Below are positions 26,113 through 34,200 of a stretch of 64,000 nt of DNA, in pieces. Position 1 is the first letter of the stretch. Each line of letters opens with the position of its first letter. The position numbers were made by a program, and so were the translations under genes. The notes beneath the pieces were generated by a model. That model was not told the origin of the DNA and searched no databases. It worked only from the letters and a program-made list of their open reading frames with translations. Source of the DNA: Xenorhabdus sp014467285. GTDB lineage: Bacteria; Pseudomonadota; Gammaproteobacteria; Enterobacterales; Enterobacteriaceae. The stretch is from assembly GCF_014467285.1 (NCBI RefSeq), contig NZ_NKHR01000009.1:62001-126000 (forward strand). Reading direction: 5' to 3'.

Positions 26113-28059
26113 GTGGCTCTGTTTTCCTATCCGCGCCTTGCCCATCTCTTTGAGGTGATTCAGGCAGAACAATTGCCACAAAATGAGTTGGCAAAACGCC
26201 TTAGTGTTTCCAGCCGAACCATCCGCACGGATATCAACGAATTGAATGACATTCTGCGCCGTTACGGGGCGCAGATCTTGTATAAACGCGGGAACGGTTA
26301 TGCACTGCGTGTTGATGATCAAACGTTATTTGCTTCTCTGCCAAAACAGCAGCAAGTGATTCAGGCGATCCCAAGAACCGCTCGTGATCGTGTCGAAACG
26401 CTGCTACTGAAACTGTTGCTGGCATCAGAACCCATCAAACTGGATGATATCGCCGAAGGATGGTGTATCAGCCGCGGTACGTTACAGCAGGATATGAGTA
26501 CAGTGCGTGAAATGCTCGGCAAATATCCGCTGCAACTGGAAAGCATTCCCCGCGTGGGAAATAAATTAAATGGCGATGAGCGTTTTATTCGCGCCTGCCT
26601 GACGGATACATTATTACACCGATTTTTACGGCATACGGAACTGCCGCTTAGCCAATTTAAGATGGATATTTTGGCGTCTATCGACCTGCCTTATATTGAA
26701 GAAATTTTGCAAAGCAGCCTCAGCCGGTTTGATATCCAGCTAACCCATGAAGGCAAACAATATCTGATATTCAACTGTACCGCTTCCCTGCTCCGCATTC
26801 GCGATCATCACGCCATAAGGCAGAATGAAATAGAACAGAATGAAATCTCTCCATTAGATAGCGCCATCCAAAATGCAATTAAGGAAATCTCAACTGCGTT
26901 TGCCGTTTTTTTAGATGAAAAGATATCTCCCGCAGAAGCCCATTATCTCGGCAGGCAAATCGCCGCACAGCGTATACCTCAACATGACGATCCGGTTTGC
27001 AGTATCATCGAGAGCCAACGCTGGGCAGATGAGATCCTGCTCGATATCAATGAGTCCTATAACTATGATTTACGCCATGACCGCAGGCTGGTAAACGATC
27101 TGGCAGCCCATTTAAGTTTGTTAGTCAGCCGATTACGTCACCAAATCAGCACGAAAAATCCCCTGCTGGCAGAGATCAAACAGTATTATCCTTTCGCTTA
27201 TGATGTCGCGGTCAGCGCACTGACTCGCATTGAAGATCAACTCCCTTGTTCCATCAATGAAGATGAACTGGGGTATCTGGCCGTACATATTGGCGTTGGG
27301 TTAGAACGGCATTACGGCACAGGCACTAACCGCCCTATTCCTGTTTTACTCGTCACCAATGCAGGTAACGCAACACAACGCATGATTGAAGCGCAGATTG
27401 TCCGGGAATTTCCGCAACTCAAACTACAGCGCATATTGCCATGCCATGAATACAACATATTGGCCTATGTGGAAGAGAATTTCGTCATTACTACTCTGCG
27501 TCTGACCGAAAAAAATAAACCTGTCATTAAGATATCTCCTTTTCCTACCCCCTACCAAATAGAGTTAATTGGGCGGCTTATGATGACCGATCAAACACGT
27601 TCTTACATTTTGGAACGTTTCTTCGACCGGCGTTACTTCATGGTGATTAAAGAAGAAATTACGCAGGAAGCTTTATTCAAAAAGGTCTGCCGAAAATTGC
27701 AGACAGAGGGATATGTTAAGGAGAATTTCTGTGCCTCATTACTTGAGCGAGAGACTATCCTTTCCACATTACTGGGTGAAAATATCGCCTTGCCACATGC
27801 GTTGGGGTTATTGGCTCTTAAAACAGTGGTCGTCACTATTCTCGCCCCCAATGGCATTGAATGGAACAAAGAAACTAAAGAGCGAGCCAATGTGATTTTC
27901 TTGCTCGCCATCAGCAAGGAAGACTATGAAGAAGCCATGTCCATTTACGACCTTTTTGTCACATTTATCAGGGAAAAAGCGACGAAAAGGCTGTTACGTA
28001 GCCGAAATTTCGATGAATTTCAGATGATCGCAAAAGACAGCCTCGGACGTATCATTTAA
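26113..28059 (+). CDS. BglG/LicR-type PRD transcriptional activator with EIIB and EIIA domains
   Basis: A 648-residue multidomain regulator. Two N-terminal HTH units (NELAKRLSVSSRTIRTDINELN at ~24-45; a second near IAEGWCISRGTLQQDM), then two PRDs (~180-390; HYLGRQIAAQR, then LGYLAVHIGVG with conserved histidines), a GatB-like EIIB segment (VTNAGNATQRMIEAQIV, no active-site cysteine in the expected loop), and an EIIA-Fru-like C-terminus (TLLGENIALPHAL, histidine in the phospho-acceptor position). Such proteins activate sugar operons according to PTS phosphorylation. The likely target is the operon at 29170. GTG start at 26113. Confidence 0.85.
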   Translation: MALFSYPRLAHLFEVIQAEQLPQNELAKRLSVSSRTIRTDINELNDILRRYGAQILYKRGNGYALRVDDQTLFASLPKQQQVIQAIPRTARDRVETLLLKLLLASEPIKLDDIAEGWCISRGTLQQDMSTVREMLGKYPLQLESIPRVGNKLNGDERFIRACLTDTLLHRFLRHTELPLSQFKMDILASIDLPYIEEILQSSLSRFDIQLTHEGKQYLIFNCTASLLRIRDHHAIRQNEIEQNEISPLDSAIQNAIKEISTAFAVFLDEKISPAEAHYLGRQIAAQRIPQHDDPVCSIIESQRWADEILLDINESYNYDLRHDRRLVNDLAAHLSLLVSRLRHQISTKNPLLAEIKQYYPFAYDVAVSALTRIEDQLPCSINEDELGYLAVHIGVGLERHYGTGTNRPIPVLLVTNAGNATQRMIEAQIVREFPQLKLQRILPCHEYNILAYVEENFVITTLRLTEKNKPVIKISPFPTPYQIELIGRLMMTDQTRSYILERFFDRRYFMVIKEEITQEALFKKVCRKLQTEGYVKENFCASLLERETILSTLLGENIALPHALGLLALKTVVVTILAPNGIEWNKETKERANVIFLLAISKEDYEEAMSIYDLFVTFIREKATKRLLRSRNFDEFQMIAKDSLGRII

Positions 28060-28092
28060 ATTGCATTAATTGGGCTACAATGTTTATTGTGA

Positions 28093-28107
28093 TAGGATTA
28101 AATCCTA
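28093..28107. promoter_or_regulatory. perfect palindrome before parD, likely operator
   Basis: TAGGATT-A-AATCCTA, 31 bases upstream of the parD ATG. Ribbon-helix-helix antitoxins bind such short palindromes to repress their own operon. Confidence 0.5.
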
Positions 28108-28138
28108 CTGAGTCCAAATCCAGTTTGAGGGCAATACC

Positions 28139-28408
28139 ATGCGTACCACAAAACAAATGAGCATCACCCTGCCGAACGATATGGCTGAAATGGTGAAAGT
28201 TCGAGTCAGCAGCGGCGAATACGCGACTGAAAGCGAAGTCATCAGAGAAGGATTAAGAGCCTTACTAGCTCGTGATCGGGCGGTTGAAAACTGGCTCCAT
28301 AATCAGGTCGGTTCAGCCTATGACGCTATGAAATCTGACCCATCGAGAGCTGTCAGTATTGATCAAGTCCGTGCCCATCTGGCAGAACGACACGGCCCTA
28401 AAAAATGA
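28139..28408 (+). CDS. parD: ParD-family antitoxin
   Basis: An 89-residue type II antitoxin. KQMSITLPNDMAEMVKVRV and YATESEVIREGLRALLARDR (~5-50) form the ribbon-helix-helix of the ParD/CC2985 family; the rest neutralises ParE. It overlaps parE by four bases (ATGA), so both are made from one message. It sits between a regulator gene and that regulator's presumed operon. Confidence 0.9.
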   Translation: MRTTKQMSITLPNDMAEMVKVRVSSGEYATESEVIREGLRALLARDRAVENWLHNQVGSAYDAMKSDPSRAVSIDQVRAHLAERHGPKK

Positions 28409-28722
28409 TTTATACGGTCATCTTCTCACCCGAGGCAGAAATGCAGTTAGTCGAACTCTATGACTATATTGCAGAAAATGCCTCGCCAGATATCGCTGCC
28501 CGATACACCGAATCTATTTTGAATTACTGTGAAAGCCTTTCTACATTCCCACATCGCGGAACGCAGCGAGATGACGTTCGTCCGGGATTGAGAACCACCA
28601 ATTATAGAAAACGCGTAATTATTGCGTTCGAAGTCGAATCAAAATTCGTGTCTATTCTCGGCATATTCGCTGGTGGACAGGATTACGAAACGCTATTACT
28701 TGGCGACGATAATGAACATTAG
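28405..28722 (+). CDS. parE: ParE-family toxin
   Basis: A 105-residue RelE/ParE-fold protein. Family marks: VIFSPEAEMQLVELYDYIAE (~4-23), YTESILNYCESLSTFPHRG, RPGLRTTNYRKRVIIAFEVE and a final FAGGQDYETLL. ParE homologues block DNA gyrase rather than cut mRNA. The sequence appears complete. A hairpin terminator follows at 28751. Confidence 0.88.
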   Translation: MIYTVIFSPEAEMQLVELYDYIAENASPDIAARYTESILNYCESLSTFPHRGTQRDDVRPGLRTTNYRKRVIIAFEVESKFVSILGIFAGGQDYETLLLGDDNEH

Positions 28723-28750
28723 GAGTGGGATACAGCCCAATAAATTAAAA

Positions 28751-28775
28751 CCTCGTTATTTTTAACGGGATTTTG
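28751..28775 (+). terminator. parDE terminator
   Basis: CCTCGTTA pairs with TAACGGG (one bulged base) around TTTT, followed by ATTTTGCTT, 29 bases after the parE stop. Confidence 0.55.
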
Positions 28776-29169
28776 CTTATCAATTCACTGAGCTTTATTA
28801 GTGTTGCACTTAATTAGGCAATTCCAAGAATAATAAATAAAAATAAATGTGTTTATAATTAATTTCTCTTCAATAATTCATTGACCTTATTTTCTTCCCT
28901 AAAAAACAAAGAGAAAAACTGACTATAATGTGACCGCATTCAAAGGATAAGAAAATCATTTTCTCCGCTTTTTACGCATTTTCTCACTGAAGAAACCAAC
29001 CATTCTGCGCAATAGCCCCCTGTTTTTAATTAATTTCCACTTTGAAACGGAAATTAGCCTGCTCCCAAGCCAGAAATAAAATCGATAAGGTCATTGTCGG
29101 CAAACAAAATTTGTATTCATTTGTGGCAAAGCGACGATTTATCGTGCCCGATTTGACTGGGAAACTTTT
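28776..29169 (+). promoter_or_regulatory. promoter region of the DUF4310-4312 operon
   Basis: AT-rich spacer without a gene. AATTTCC (29032-29038) and GGAAATT (29049-29055) make a 7-base inverted repeat with a 10-base loop, about 115 bases before the first gene. It is a candidate binding site for the PRD activator or a leader hairpin. No clear -35/-10 pair stands out. Confidence 0.35.
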
Positions 29170-29508
29170 ATGAATCATCCCTTCATACATTCCAATATGG
29201 CGAAAGAAGCCTTTGAGCCAGAAACAATCCATCAGGAAGTATTGGCCCTGATAGAGAAATGGTTGGCAAATGAAGGTACATACACCACGCCCGTACAGCA
29301 ACAAATGTTGGAATCCCACGTTAAAGCAATGGTGATGAGAGCGAAGACAGGGGAACCCTTGCCTGAAGTGGATCTCTCGCTATTTGATGAAATTTCACCC
29401 GAGTCTATCAAACTGGCCGCCCAAATCGTCGAAACACTGCCAAATCTGGCGATTGAAGAAGTTTATCTGCTATCAGTGCATTTTGAGATTGCACGCTCCA
29501 ATCCTTGA
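29170..29508 (+). CDS. small stand-alone PRD-domain protein
   Basis: A 112-residue one-domain protein. The helical pattern (VLALIEKWLANEG, then LESHVKAMVMRAKTGEPLPEV, then AIEEVYLLSVHFEIA) fits a PRD, with histidines at the expected spots (ESHVKAM and LSVHFE). It has no DNA-binding part. It is first in the operon, followed 19 bases later by the SFCGS gene. It is the counterpart of YhfY in the yhf operon. It probably relays a phosphorylation signal or assembles with the transporter, but its role is not established. Confidence 0.7.
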   Translation: MNHPFIHSNMAKEAFEPETIHQEVLALIEKWLANEGTYTTPVQQQMLESHVKAMVMRAKTGEPLPEVDLSLFDEISPESIKLAAQIVETLPNLAIEEVYLLSVHFEIARSNP

Positions 29509-29527
29509 ATATTTGAGGGCAAACCCC

Positions 29528-29947
29528 ATGAGCAAACAGGCAGCTACTGAAAAACACTCCACTGAAACACACGTCGTTAAAAAACAAGTCGTTGTCGTTA
29601 TCGGTGATCGTTTAGGTAAGGGACAAAACGTTGCCATAGGGATTGAAGCCGCTGGCGGGAAAGCCATTGTCATTCCGGGCATGGCAGCAGATATGAAACT
29701 GGGCGATGTTATGCAGCGGGAACAAGCGGATCTCGGCATTTCGTTTTGTGGCAGTGGCGGTGCGGGTGCAATCACGGCACAGAACAAATATGGCTACTCA
29801 GTTCGCCACGGAATGCGTTCCATTGAAGAAGGGGAAACGGCGATCCGCGAAGGCTGTACTGTGCTTGGCTTTGGTTTTATGGACAAAGCCGAGTTAGGCG
29901 AGCGTCTGATTCATGCCTTTACCAAAAAGCTGAGCGAAGGATCATGA
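29528..29947 (+). CDS. SFCGS glycine-rich family protein
   Basis: A 139-residue soluble protein named for its motif: QADLGISFCGSGGAGAITAQ lies at about residues 71-90. It starts with a beta strand and glycine loop (VVVVIGDRLGKGQNVAIG) and ends in a helix. The ATG at 29528 follows GAGGG and leaves the upstream gene's stop; a much longer in-frame opening inside the previous gene is rejected. In other enterobacteria it always accompanies DUF4310/4311/4312 proteins. It looks like a small cytoplasmic component of a transporter; its action is unknown. Confidence 0.85.
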   Translation: MSKQAATEKHSTETHVVKKQVVVVIGDRLGKGQNVAIGIEAAGGKAIVIPGMAADMKLGDVMQREQADLGISFCGSGGAGAITAQNKYGYSVRHGMRSIEEGETAIREGCTVLGFGFMDKAELGERLIHAFTKKLSEGS

Positions 29948-30291
29948 AAGCGTTGCTTGAAACCACTGTGCGTGTCAGTGGCTCCGGTGATTCCCGACAA
30001 AAAGCCATTGCCGATGCCCTGAATGCTGTGCAACGCACCGTATTACAAGGAAGCACGCATATTATTCTGCGCATCGAACCCAAGGATATCGCGATTATCA
30101 GCGCCACCCGCGAAGTGACGACAGAAAAGTTTCTGTTCTTTTTTCTGCCCCGTCAGCGTGAACATTATTCGGTGGTTTTGGATGTTACCGTTAATGTCAC
30201 CTTGCTGGATGTACAGGCTATCCCTTTCAAGCAATCCATGTCAGCCAATCCGTATCACGCCACAGAAAAACACCATTCCGGCAAAACATGA
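29944..30291 (+). CDS. DUF4312 family protein
   Basis: A 115-residue soluble protein overlapping the SFCGS gene by four bases. TTVRVSGSGDSRQKAIADAL (~7-26) and HIILRIEPKDIAIISA mark the family; a middle strand FFFLPRQREHYSVVLDVTVNV follows. No enzyme motif is visible. The tight coupling with SFCGS suggests that the two proteins act as a pair next to the membrane subunits DUF4311 and DUF4310. Confidence 0.82.
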   Translation: MKALLETTVRVSGSGDSRQKAIADALNAVQRTVLQGSTHIILRIEPKDIAIISATREVTTEKFLFFFLPRQREHYSVVLDVTVNVTLLDVQAIPFKQSMSANPYHATEKHHSGKT

Positions 30292-30306
30292 TGGGGAGAA
30301 AAAAAG

Positions 30307-31098
30307 ATGGATGTTACCGCCTCTTTTATCGAAATACTGGGTATGTCGCTCATTATCGGTGGCCTGTGTGGCTTCGGCCTCGGAGCAGGAGCGGCACGCA
30401 TGTTCCACGCGCCAACCGTTCAGGGCATGGGTGCCTTTCGCACGCTAGGTGAGCTGAATGCCTGCGAAGGCGATCCGGCTTCTCACTTCTCTTTTGGCCT
30501 CGGTTTCTTTTTTAACGCTTGGGCATCATCAGTCGCTGCCGGAGCATTCACGCAGGATGTGGATCATCGCATTATTCCCAATTGGGGTGCAGCAACGTTA
30601 ATGATCAAAAACCGCAACGTGGCGGAAACGCTGCATAATCCGAAAAAAATGGCGATTGCCTGCGGCATTGTTGGGGCGCTACTGGTGGCATTCCTGAATA
30701 CCACGGCCTCCGCGGTTCCCGTCGCCTTACAGACCACTGCCACCAACGTACTGGTTCCCGCTGCCAATCTACTGGTCAATACCGTGATGCCGGTATTGTT
30801 CTGGCTTGCCGCAATGGATGCAGGCCGGCGCGCCGGTTTCTGGGCCACACTCTTCGGCGGTTGTGCTCAACTGATCATGGGCAATGCCATTCCCGGCCTG
30901 GTATTGGGGATTTTGATCGGCAAAGGCGTCGATGACAACGGCTGGAATAAAATTACCCGTACCATGCTGATCGCCGTCATTTTGCTGTTCACCCTCAGCG
31001 GGTTCTTCCGTGAGTTCGATCTCAAACTCCTGCAATCTTTCATGCTGGATACGCCAGACTGGCTACACCATATCCATCAATTTCTGGGTGGGAAATAA
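30307..31098 (+). CDS. DUF4311 family membrane protein
   Basis: 263 residues with about six to seven hydrophobic segments (EILGMSLIIGGLCGFGLGAG, ACGIVGALLVAFLNTTASA, TMLIAVILLFTLSGFF). A conserved polar stretch (FRTLGELNACEGDPASHFSF, ~45-64) between the first two helices may line a transport path. The family is known only from this operon type. GGGGAGAAAAAA precedes the ATG. DUF4310 follows after two bases, suggesting a two-subunit permease. Confidence 0.82.
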   Translation: MDVTASFIEILGMSLIIGGLCGFGLGAGAARMFHAPTVQGMGAFRTLGELNACEGDPASHFSFGLGFFFNAWASSVAAGAFTQDVDHRIIPNWGAATLMIKNRNVAETLHNPKKMAIACGIVGALLVAFLNTTASAVPVALQTTATNVLVPAANLLVNTVMPVLFWLAAMDAGRRAGFWATLFGGCAQLIMGNAIPGLVLGILIGKGVDDNGWNKITRTMLIAVILLFTLSGFFREFDLKLLQSFMLDTPDWLHHIHQFLGGK

Positions 31099-31100
31099 CC

Positions 31101-31751
31101 ATGAATACTGAACTGAACAAGCATGATTTCTGGTACGCAGAATGGACATTCCCTCTGTTTGTCGGCCTGCTGTCAGCGGGGATTTTTGCCGGTACGCATA
31201 TGTATGTGGTGTATGGATTTGGGGCATTTAATGAAGTCGCTTTCGTCGCAATGTTACGTTCCGGCATTGATACCGGTGCTTATGGAGCAGTAGCCGCATT
31301 TGGCGCCAGTTTTCTGTTTGCCCGTATCGTTGAAGGATCACTGGTTGGCATTCTGGATATCGGCGGTGCTCTGCAAACCGGTATTGGTTTAGGCATTCCC
31401 GCTCTGTTGCTGGCGGGAGGTTTTGATTTTCTCGTCACTAATTTCTGGGCTTCGCTGATCACTGGCATGTTACTGGGTGTTATCGTCGGTCTGGTGATCA
31501 TCCTTGCCCGTAAGTTCACGGTTGCACAGGGAAATTCCACCTTTGGGGCAGATGTCATGATGGGGGCAGGTAACGCATCGGGAAGGTTCCTCGGCCCTCT
31601 CATTATTTTGGCCGCAATGGTTGCTTCCATTCCGATTGGCCTCGGTTCGCTGATCGGCGCCCTGCTGTTTTATCTGTGGAAAAAGCCCGTGGCAGGCGGT
31701 GCCATTTTGGGCGCAATGGTGTCCGGCTATTTTTTTCCTGTCGCAACATAA
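31101..31751 (+). CDS. DUF4310 family membrane protein
   Basis: 216 residues, about six membrane segments (PLFVGLLSAGIFAGTHMYVV, ASLITGMLLGVIVGLVIILA, LIILAAMVASIPIGLGSLIG). A glycine-rich loop FGADVMMGAGNASGRFLGP (~149-167) precedes the last helices. No known transporter family is recognised. Adjacent to DUF4311 with two bases between, hence probably the second half of one permease. Confidence 0.82.
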   Translation: MNTELNKHDFWYAEWTFPLFVGLLSAGIFAGTHMYVVYGFGAFNEVAFVAMLRSGIDTGAYGAVAAFGASFLFARIVEGSLVGILDIGGALQTGIGLGIPALLLAGGFDFLVTNFWASLITGMLLGVIVGLVIILARKFTVAQGNSTFGADVMMGAGNASGRFLGPLIILAAMVASIPIGLGSLIGALLFYLWKKPVAGGAILGAMVSGYFFPVAT

Positions 31752-31770
31752 TAATAAGGACAGGTATCTC

Positions 31771-32970
31771 ATGAATGATTTAATTATTAAGCAAGGCAAA
31801 CTCATTAACGGGGATTTGATTGATATTGTGATCAATGATGGCAAGATTACTGCTATTGGCCCCGCCGCCGCAGTCGGGTTGCCATCTATCAAGGAAATTG
31901 ATCTGCATGGTCATTATTACGTCAGCGCAGGCTGGATTGATGCCCATACTCACTGCTACCCGCAATCTCCGCTTTACTATGATGATCCCGATTTGATTGG
32001 TGCGGCCTGTGGTGTCACAACCGTTGTCGATGCAGGCAGTACGGGAGCCGATGATATCGATGATTTTTATGCCGTGGCACGCAAGGCCAAAACCCACGTC
32101 TATGCTTTCTTAAATATCGCCCGCACCGGTATTTGCAGCCAAAACGAACTGGCTGACATCACCCAAATCGACAATACCCGCCTGCAAGATGCGGTCAGGC
32201 GTCACAAGGGATTTGTTATCGGATTGAAAGCCCGCATGAGTAAAAGCGTGGTTGGCAAAAATGGTTTCCAGCCTCTCATCAAAGCTAAAGCCATGCAGAA
32301 AGAGAATCGTCTGCCGCTAATGGTGCATATCGGCAATCCTCCCCCCAAACTGGAAGAAATTGCTGATCTGCTGACCAAAGGCGATATCATCACTCACTGC
32401 TTTAACGGCAAACCTAACCGTATCCTTGATGAAGCCGGTAACCTGAAACTCACCATTCAACGGGCACTTGCCAGAGGTGTTATTCTGGATGTCGGACATG
32501 GCACAGAAAGCCTTAGTTTTTCTATTGCCGAACAAGCCATTAAGTTCGGTGCCCACCCTCACATGATCAGTTCAGATATCTACCAAAGAAACCGCGTTGA
32601 CGGGCCAGTCCACAGTCTCGCCACTGTGATGACAAAATTCCTCAACATGGGCTTGTCGCCTGAGTACATTTTGAACTGCGTGACAATCAATGCCGCGGAT
32701 TTACTCCAACTTCCACGTAAAGGCCGGTTAGAACGTGGCTGTGACGGTGATGTCACAATTTTTGATCTGAAAAATCAACGCATTGAACTTGTCGATGCCG
32801 AGGGGCAAATCAGGATCGGCACACAACAATTTATCCCCATCGCAGCCATCATTGCGGGAGTTCACATTGTCGTAGCAGAGAATGCAGCAGCGAAAAACAT
32901 GTCTGCGGAAGATATCCCCGTCAAAAATTCAGCTACGAAAAGGAGCGTCGTCAATGGCATCCCTCTATGA
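31771..32970 (+). CDS. amidohydrolase/deacetylase family metallohydrolase
   Basis: TIM-barrel metal hydrolase, 399 residues. GWIDAHTH gives H59 and H61, VIGLKARMS the bridging lysine (K153), MVHIGNPP and THCFNG further histidines, and ISSDIYQRN the catalytic aspartate. Members deacetylate or open cyclic amides of amino sugars or amino acids. The ATG at 31771 follows AAGGACAGG. The last ~30 residues (AAAKNMSAEDIPVKNSATKR) form a charged tail overlapping dgaE by 17 bases. Probably converts the imported compound into the substrate of the PLP lyase. Confidence 0.85.
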   Translation: MNDLIIKQGKLINGDLIDIVINDGKITAIGPAAAVGLPSIKEIDLHGHYYVSAGWIDAHTHCYPQSPLYYDDPDLIGAACGVTTVVDAGSTGADDIDDFYAVARKAKTHVYAFLNIARTGICSQNELADITQIDNTRLQDAVRRHKGFVIGLKARMSKSVVGKNGFQPLIKAKAMQKENRLPLMVHIGNPPPKLEEIADLLTKGDIITHCFNGKPNRILDEAGNLKLTIQRALARGVILDVGHGTESLSFSIAEQAIKFGAHPHMISSDIYQRNRVDGPVHSLATVMTKFLNMGLSPEYILNCVTINAADLLQLPRKGRLERGCDGDVTIFDLKNQRIELVDAEGQIRIGTQQFIPIAAIIAGVHIVVAENAAAKNMSAEDIPVKNSATKRSVVNGIPL

Positions 32971-34069
32971 AAAATACCAATTGCGTCAGGTGATCAATGC
33001 TGCCGGACGTATGACAGCATTGGGTGTATCAACACCTGCCGAGCGGGTCATTGCGCAAGTTAGCACAGGACTGAAACACTATTTTGAGATGGATGATTTG
33101 GTGGATAAAACCGGCAATTACATCGCTCGATTACTGGGTGTGGAAGGTGCTGTTGCCGTTTCTTGCGCCTCGGCAGGGATTGCCCAATCCGTGGCTGCCG
33201 TCATTACTAAAGATGACAATGACCTGCTGCTTAACCTGCACTGTTCGGATAAATCGGTTCCACGTGAAATCATTTTGCCCAAAGGGCATAACGTGAATTT
33301 TGGCGCCCCCGTTGCAACCATGATTACATTGGGCGGCGGTAAAGTCATTGAAGCGGGCTTTGCCAATGAATGCAGCGCGACACAGATTGCCGATAAAATC
33401 ACGCCACAAACCGCGGCTATTCTCTATATCAAATCACACCATGCCGTACAAAAAAGTATGCTGACGGTGGCAGACGCCGCCCGCATTGCACAAACACATA
33501 ACTTGCCCCTGATTGTGGATGCCGCTGCTGAAGAGGATTTAACCCTTTATTATCGGCAAGGGGCAGATTTAGTGATCTACAGTGGAGCCAAAGCGATTGA
33601 AGGCCCCACCAGCGGATTAGTGATTGGCAAACAGGCTTATGTCGAATGGGTTAAACGGCAGCGTCACGGTATCGGGCGAGCCATGAAAATTGGTAAAGAA
33701 GGTATTCTCGGCCTTACCCTGGCTATTGAAAATCATCTCAATCAGACAAAAGAAACAGGCGCAGAGATGGTAACCAGGATGACACCGTTTATTGAGAAGC
33801 TGAATCGCATTACAGGTGTCTCCGCCAAAGTCGTTTGGGACAGTGCAGGTCGTGATATCGCTCGTACTGAGATCACGTTTAACGAACAACGCATCGGCAG
33901 AAATACATTCGAAATTTTAGCACAGCTCCGGCAAGGCAATATTGCGATCTATTTTCGGGAATATAAAGCTAATGAAGGCCGAATCGAAGTGGATATTCGC
34001 AGTGTGACGCCAATGCAACTGAGCACGATAGCAATGGAAATTAGACGGGTGGTGATGGGTAGAAAGTAG
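32954..34069 (+). CDS. dgaE: DgaE-type PLP-dependent ammonia lyase
   Basis: SelA-like fold-type I PLP enzyme, 371 residues, of the D-glucosaminate-6-phosphate ammonia lyase (DgaE) family. INAAGRMTALGVSTP at the start, SCASAGIAQSVAA for phosphate, LIVDAAAEED with D189, and IYSGAKAIEGPTSG with the Schiff-base lysine K213. In Salmonella the product of DgaE is split by an aldolase (DgaF). No aldolase gene follows here; the next gene is on the other strand. AAAGGAG lies before the ATG at 32954. The gene symbol indicates the family; the substrate may differ. Confidence 0.82.
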   Translation: MASLYEKYQLRQVINAAGRMTALGVSTPAERVIAQVSTGLKHYFEMDDLVDKTGNYIARLLGVEGAVAVSCASAGIAQSVAAVITKDDNDLLLNLHCSDKSVPREIILPKGHNVNFGAPVATMITLGGGKVIEAGFANECSATQIADKITPQTAAILYIKSHHAVQKSMLTVADAARIAQTHNLPLIVDAAAEEDLTLYYRQGADLVIYSGAKAIEGPTSGLVIGKQAYVEWVKRQRHGIGRAMKIGKEGILGLTLAIENHLNQTKETGAEMVTRMTPFIEKLNRITGVSAKVVWDSAGRDIARTEITFNEQRIGRNTFEILAQLRQGNIAIYFREYKANEGRIEVDIRSVTPMQLSTIAMEIRRVVMGRK

Positions 34070-34084
34070 TTCCCGCTATCTCCT

Positions 34085-34129
34085 CTGATGCAAGCTATTT
34101 TGTATCAGGGCTATTTATATCAGGGCTAT
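34085..34129 (+). repeat. hairpin and direct repeat after dgaE
   Basis: CTGATGCAA (34085-34093) can pair with TTGTATCAG (34100-34108). TATCAGGGCTAT occurs twice, 15 bases apart, at about 34103 and 34118. There is no T-run, so termination by this structure is doubtful. Confidence 0.35.
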
Positions 34130-34200
34130 ATTCTCAATCGTCACGTATGCTACATACACTTCGGTTTTGAATATAGCCCACATTAAAACGTCTATTGTAA

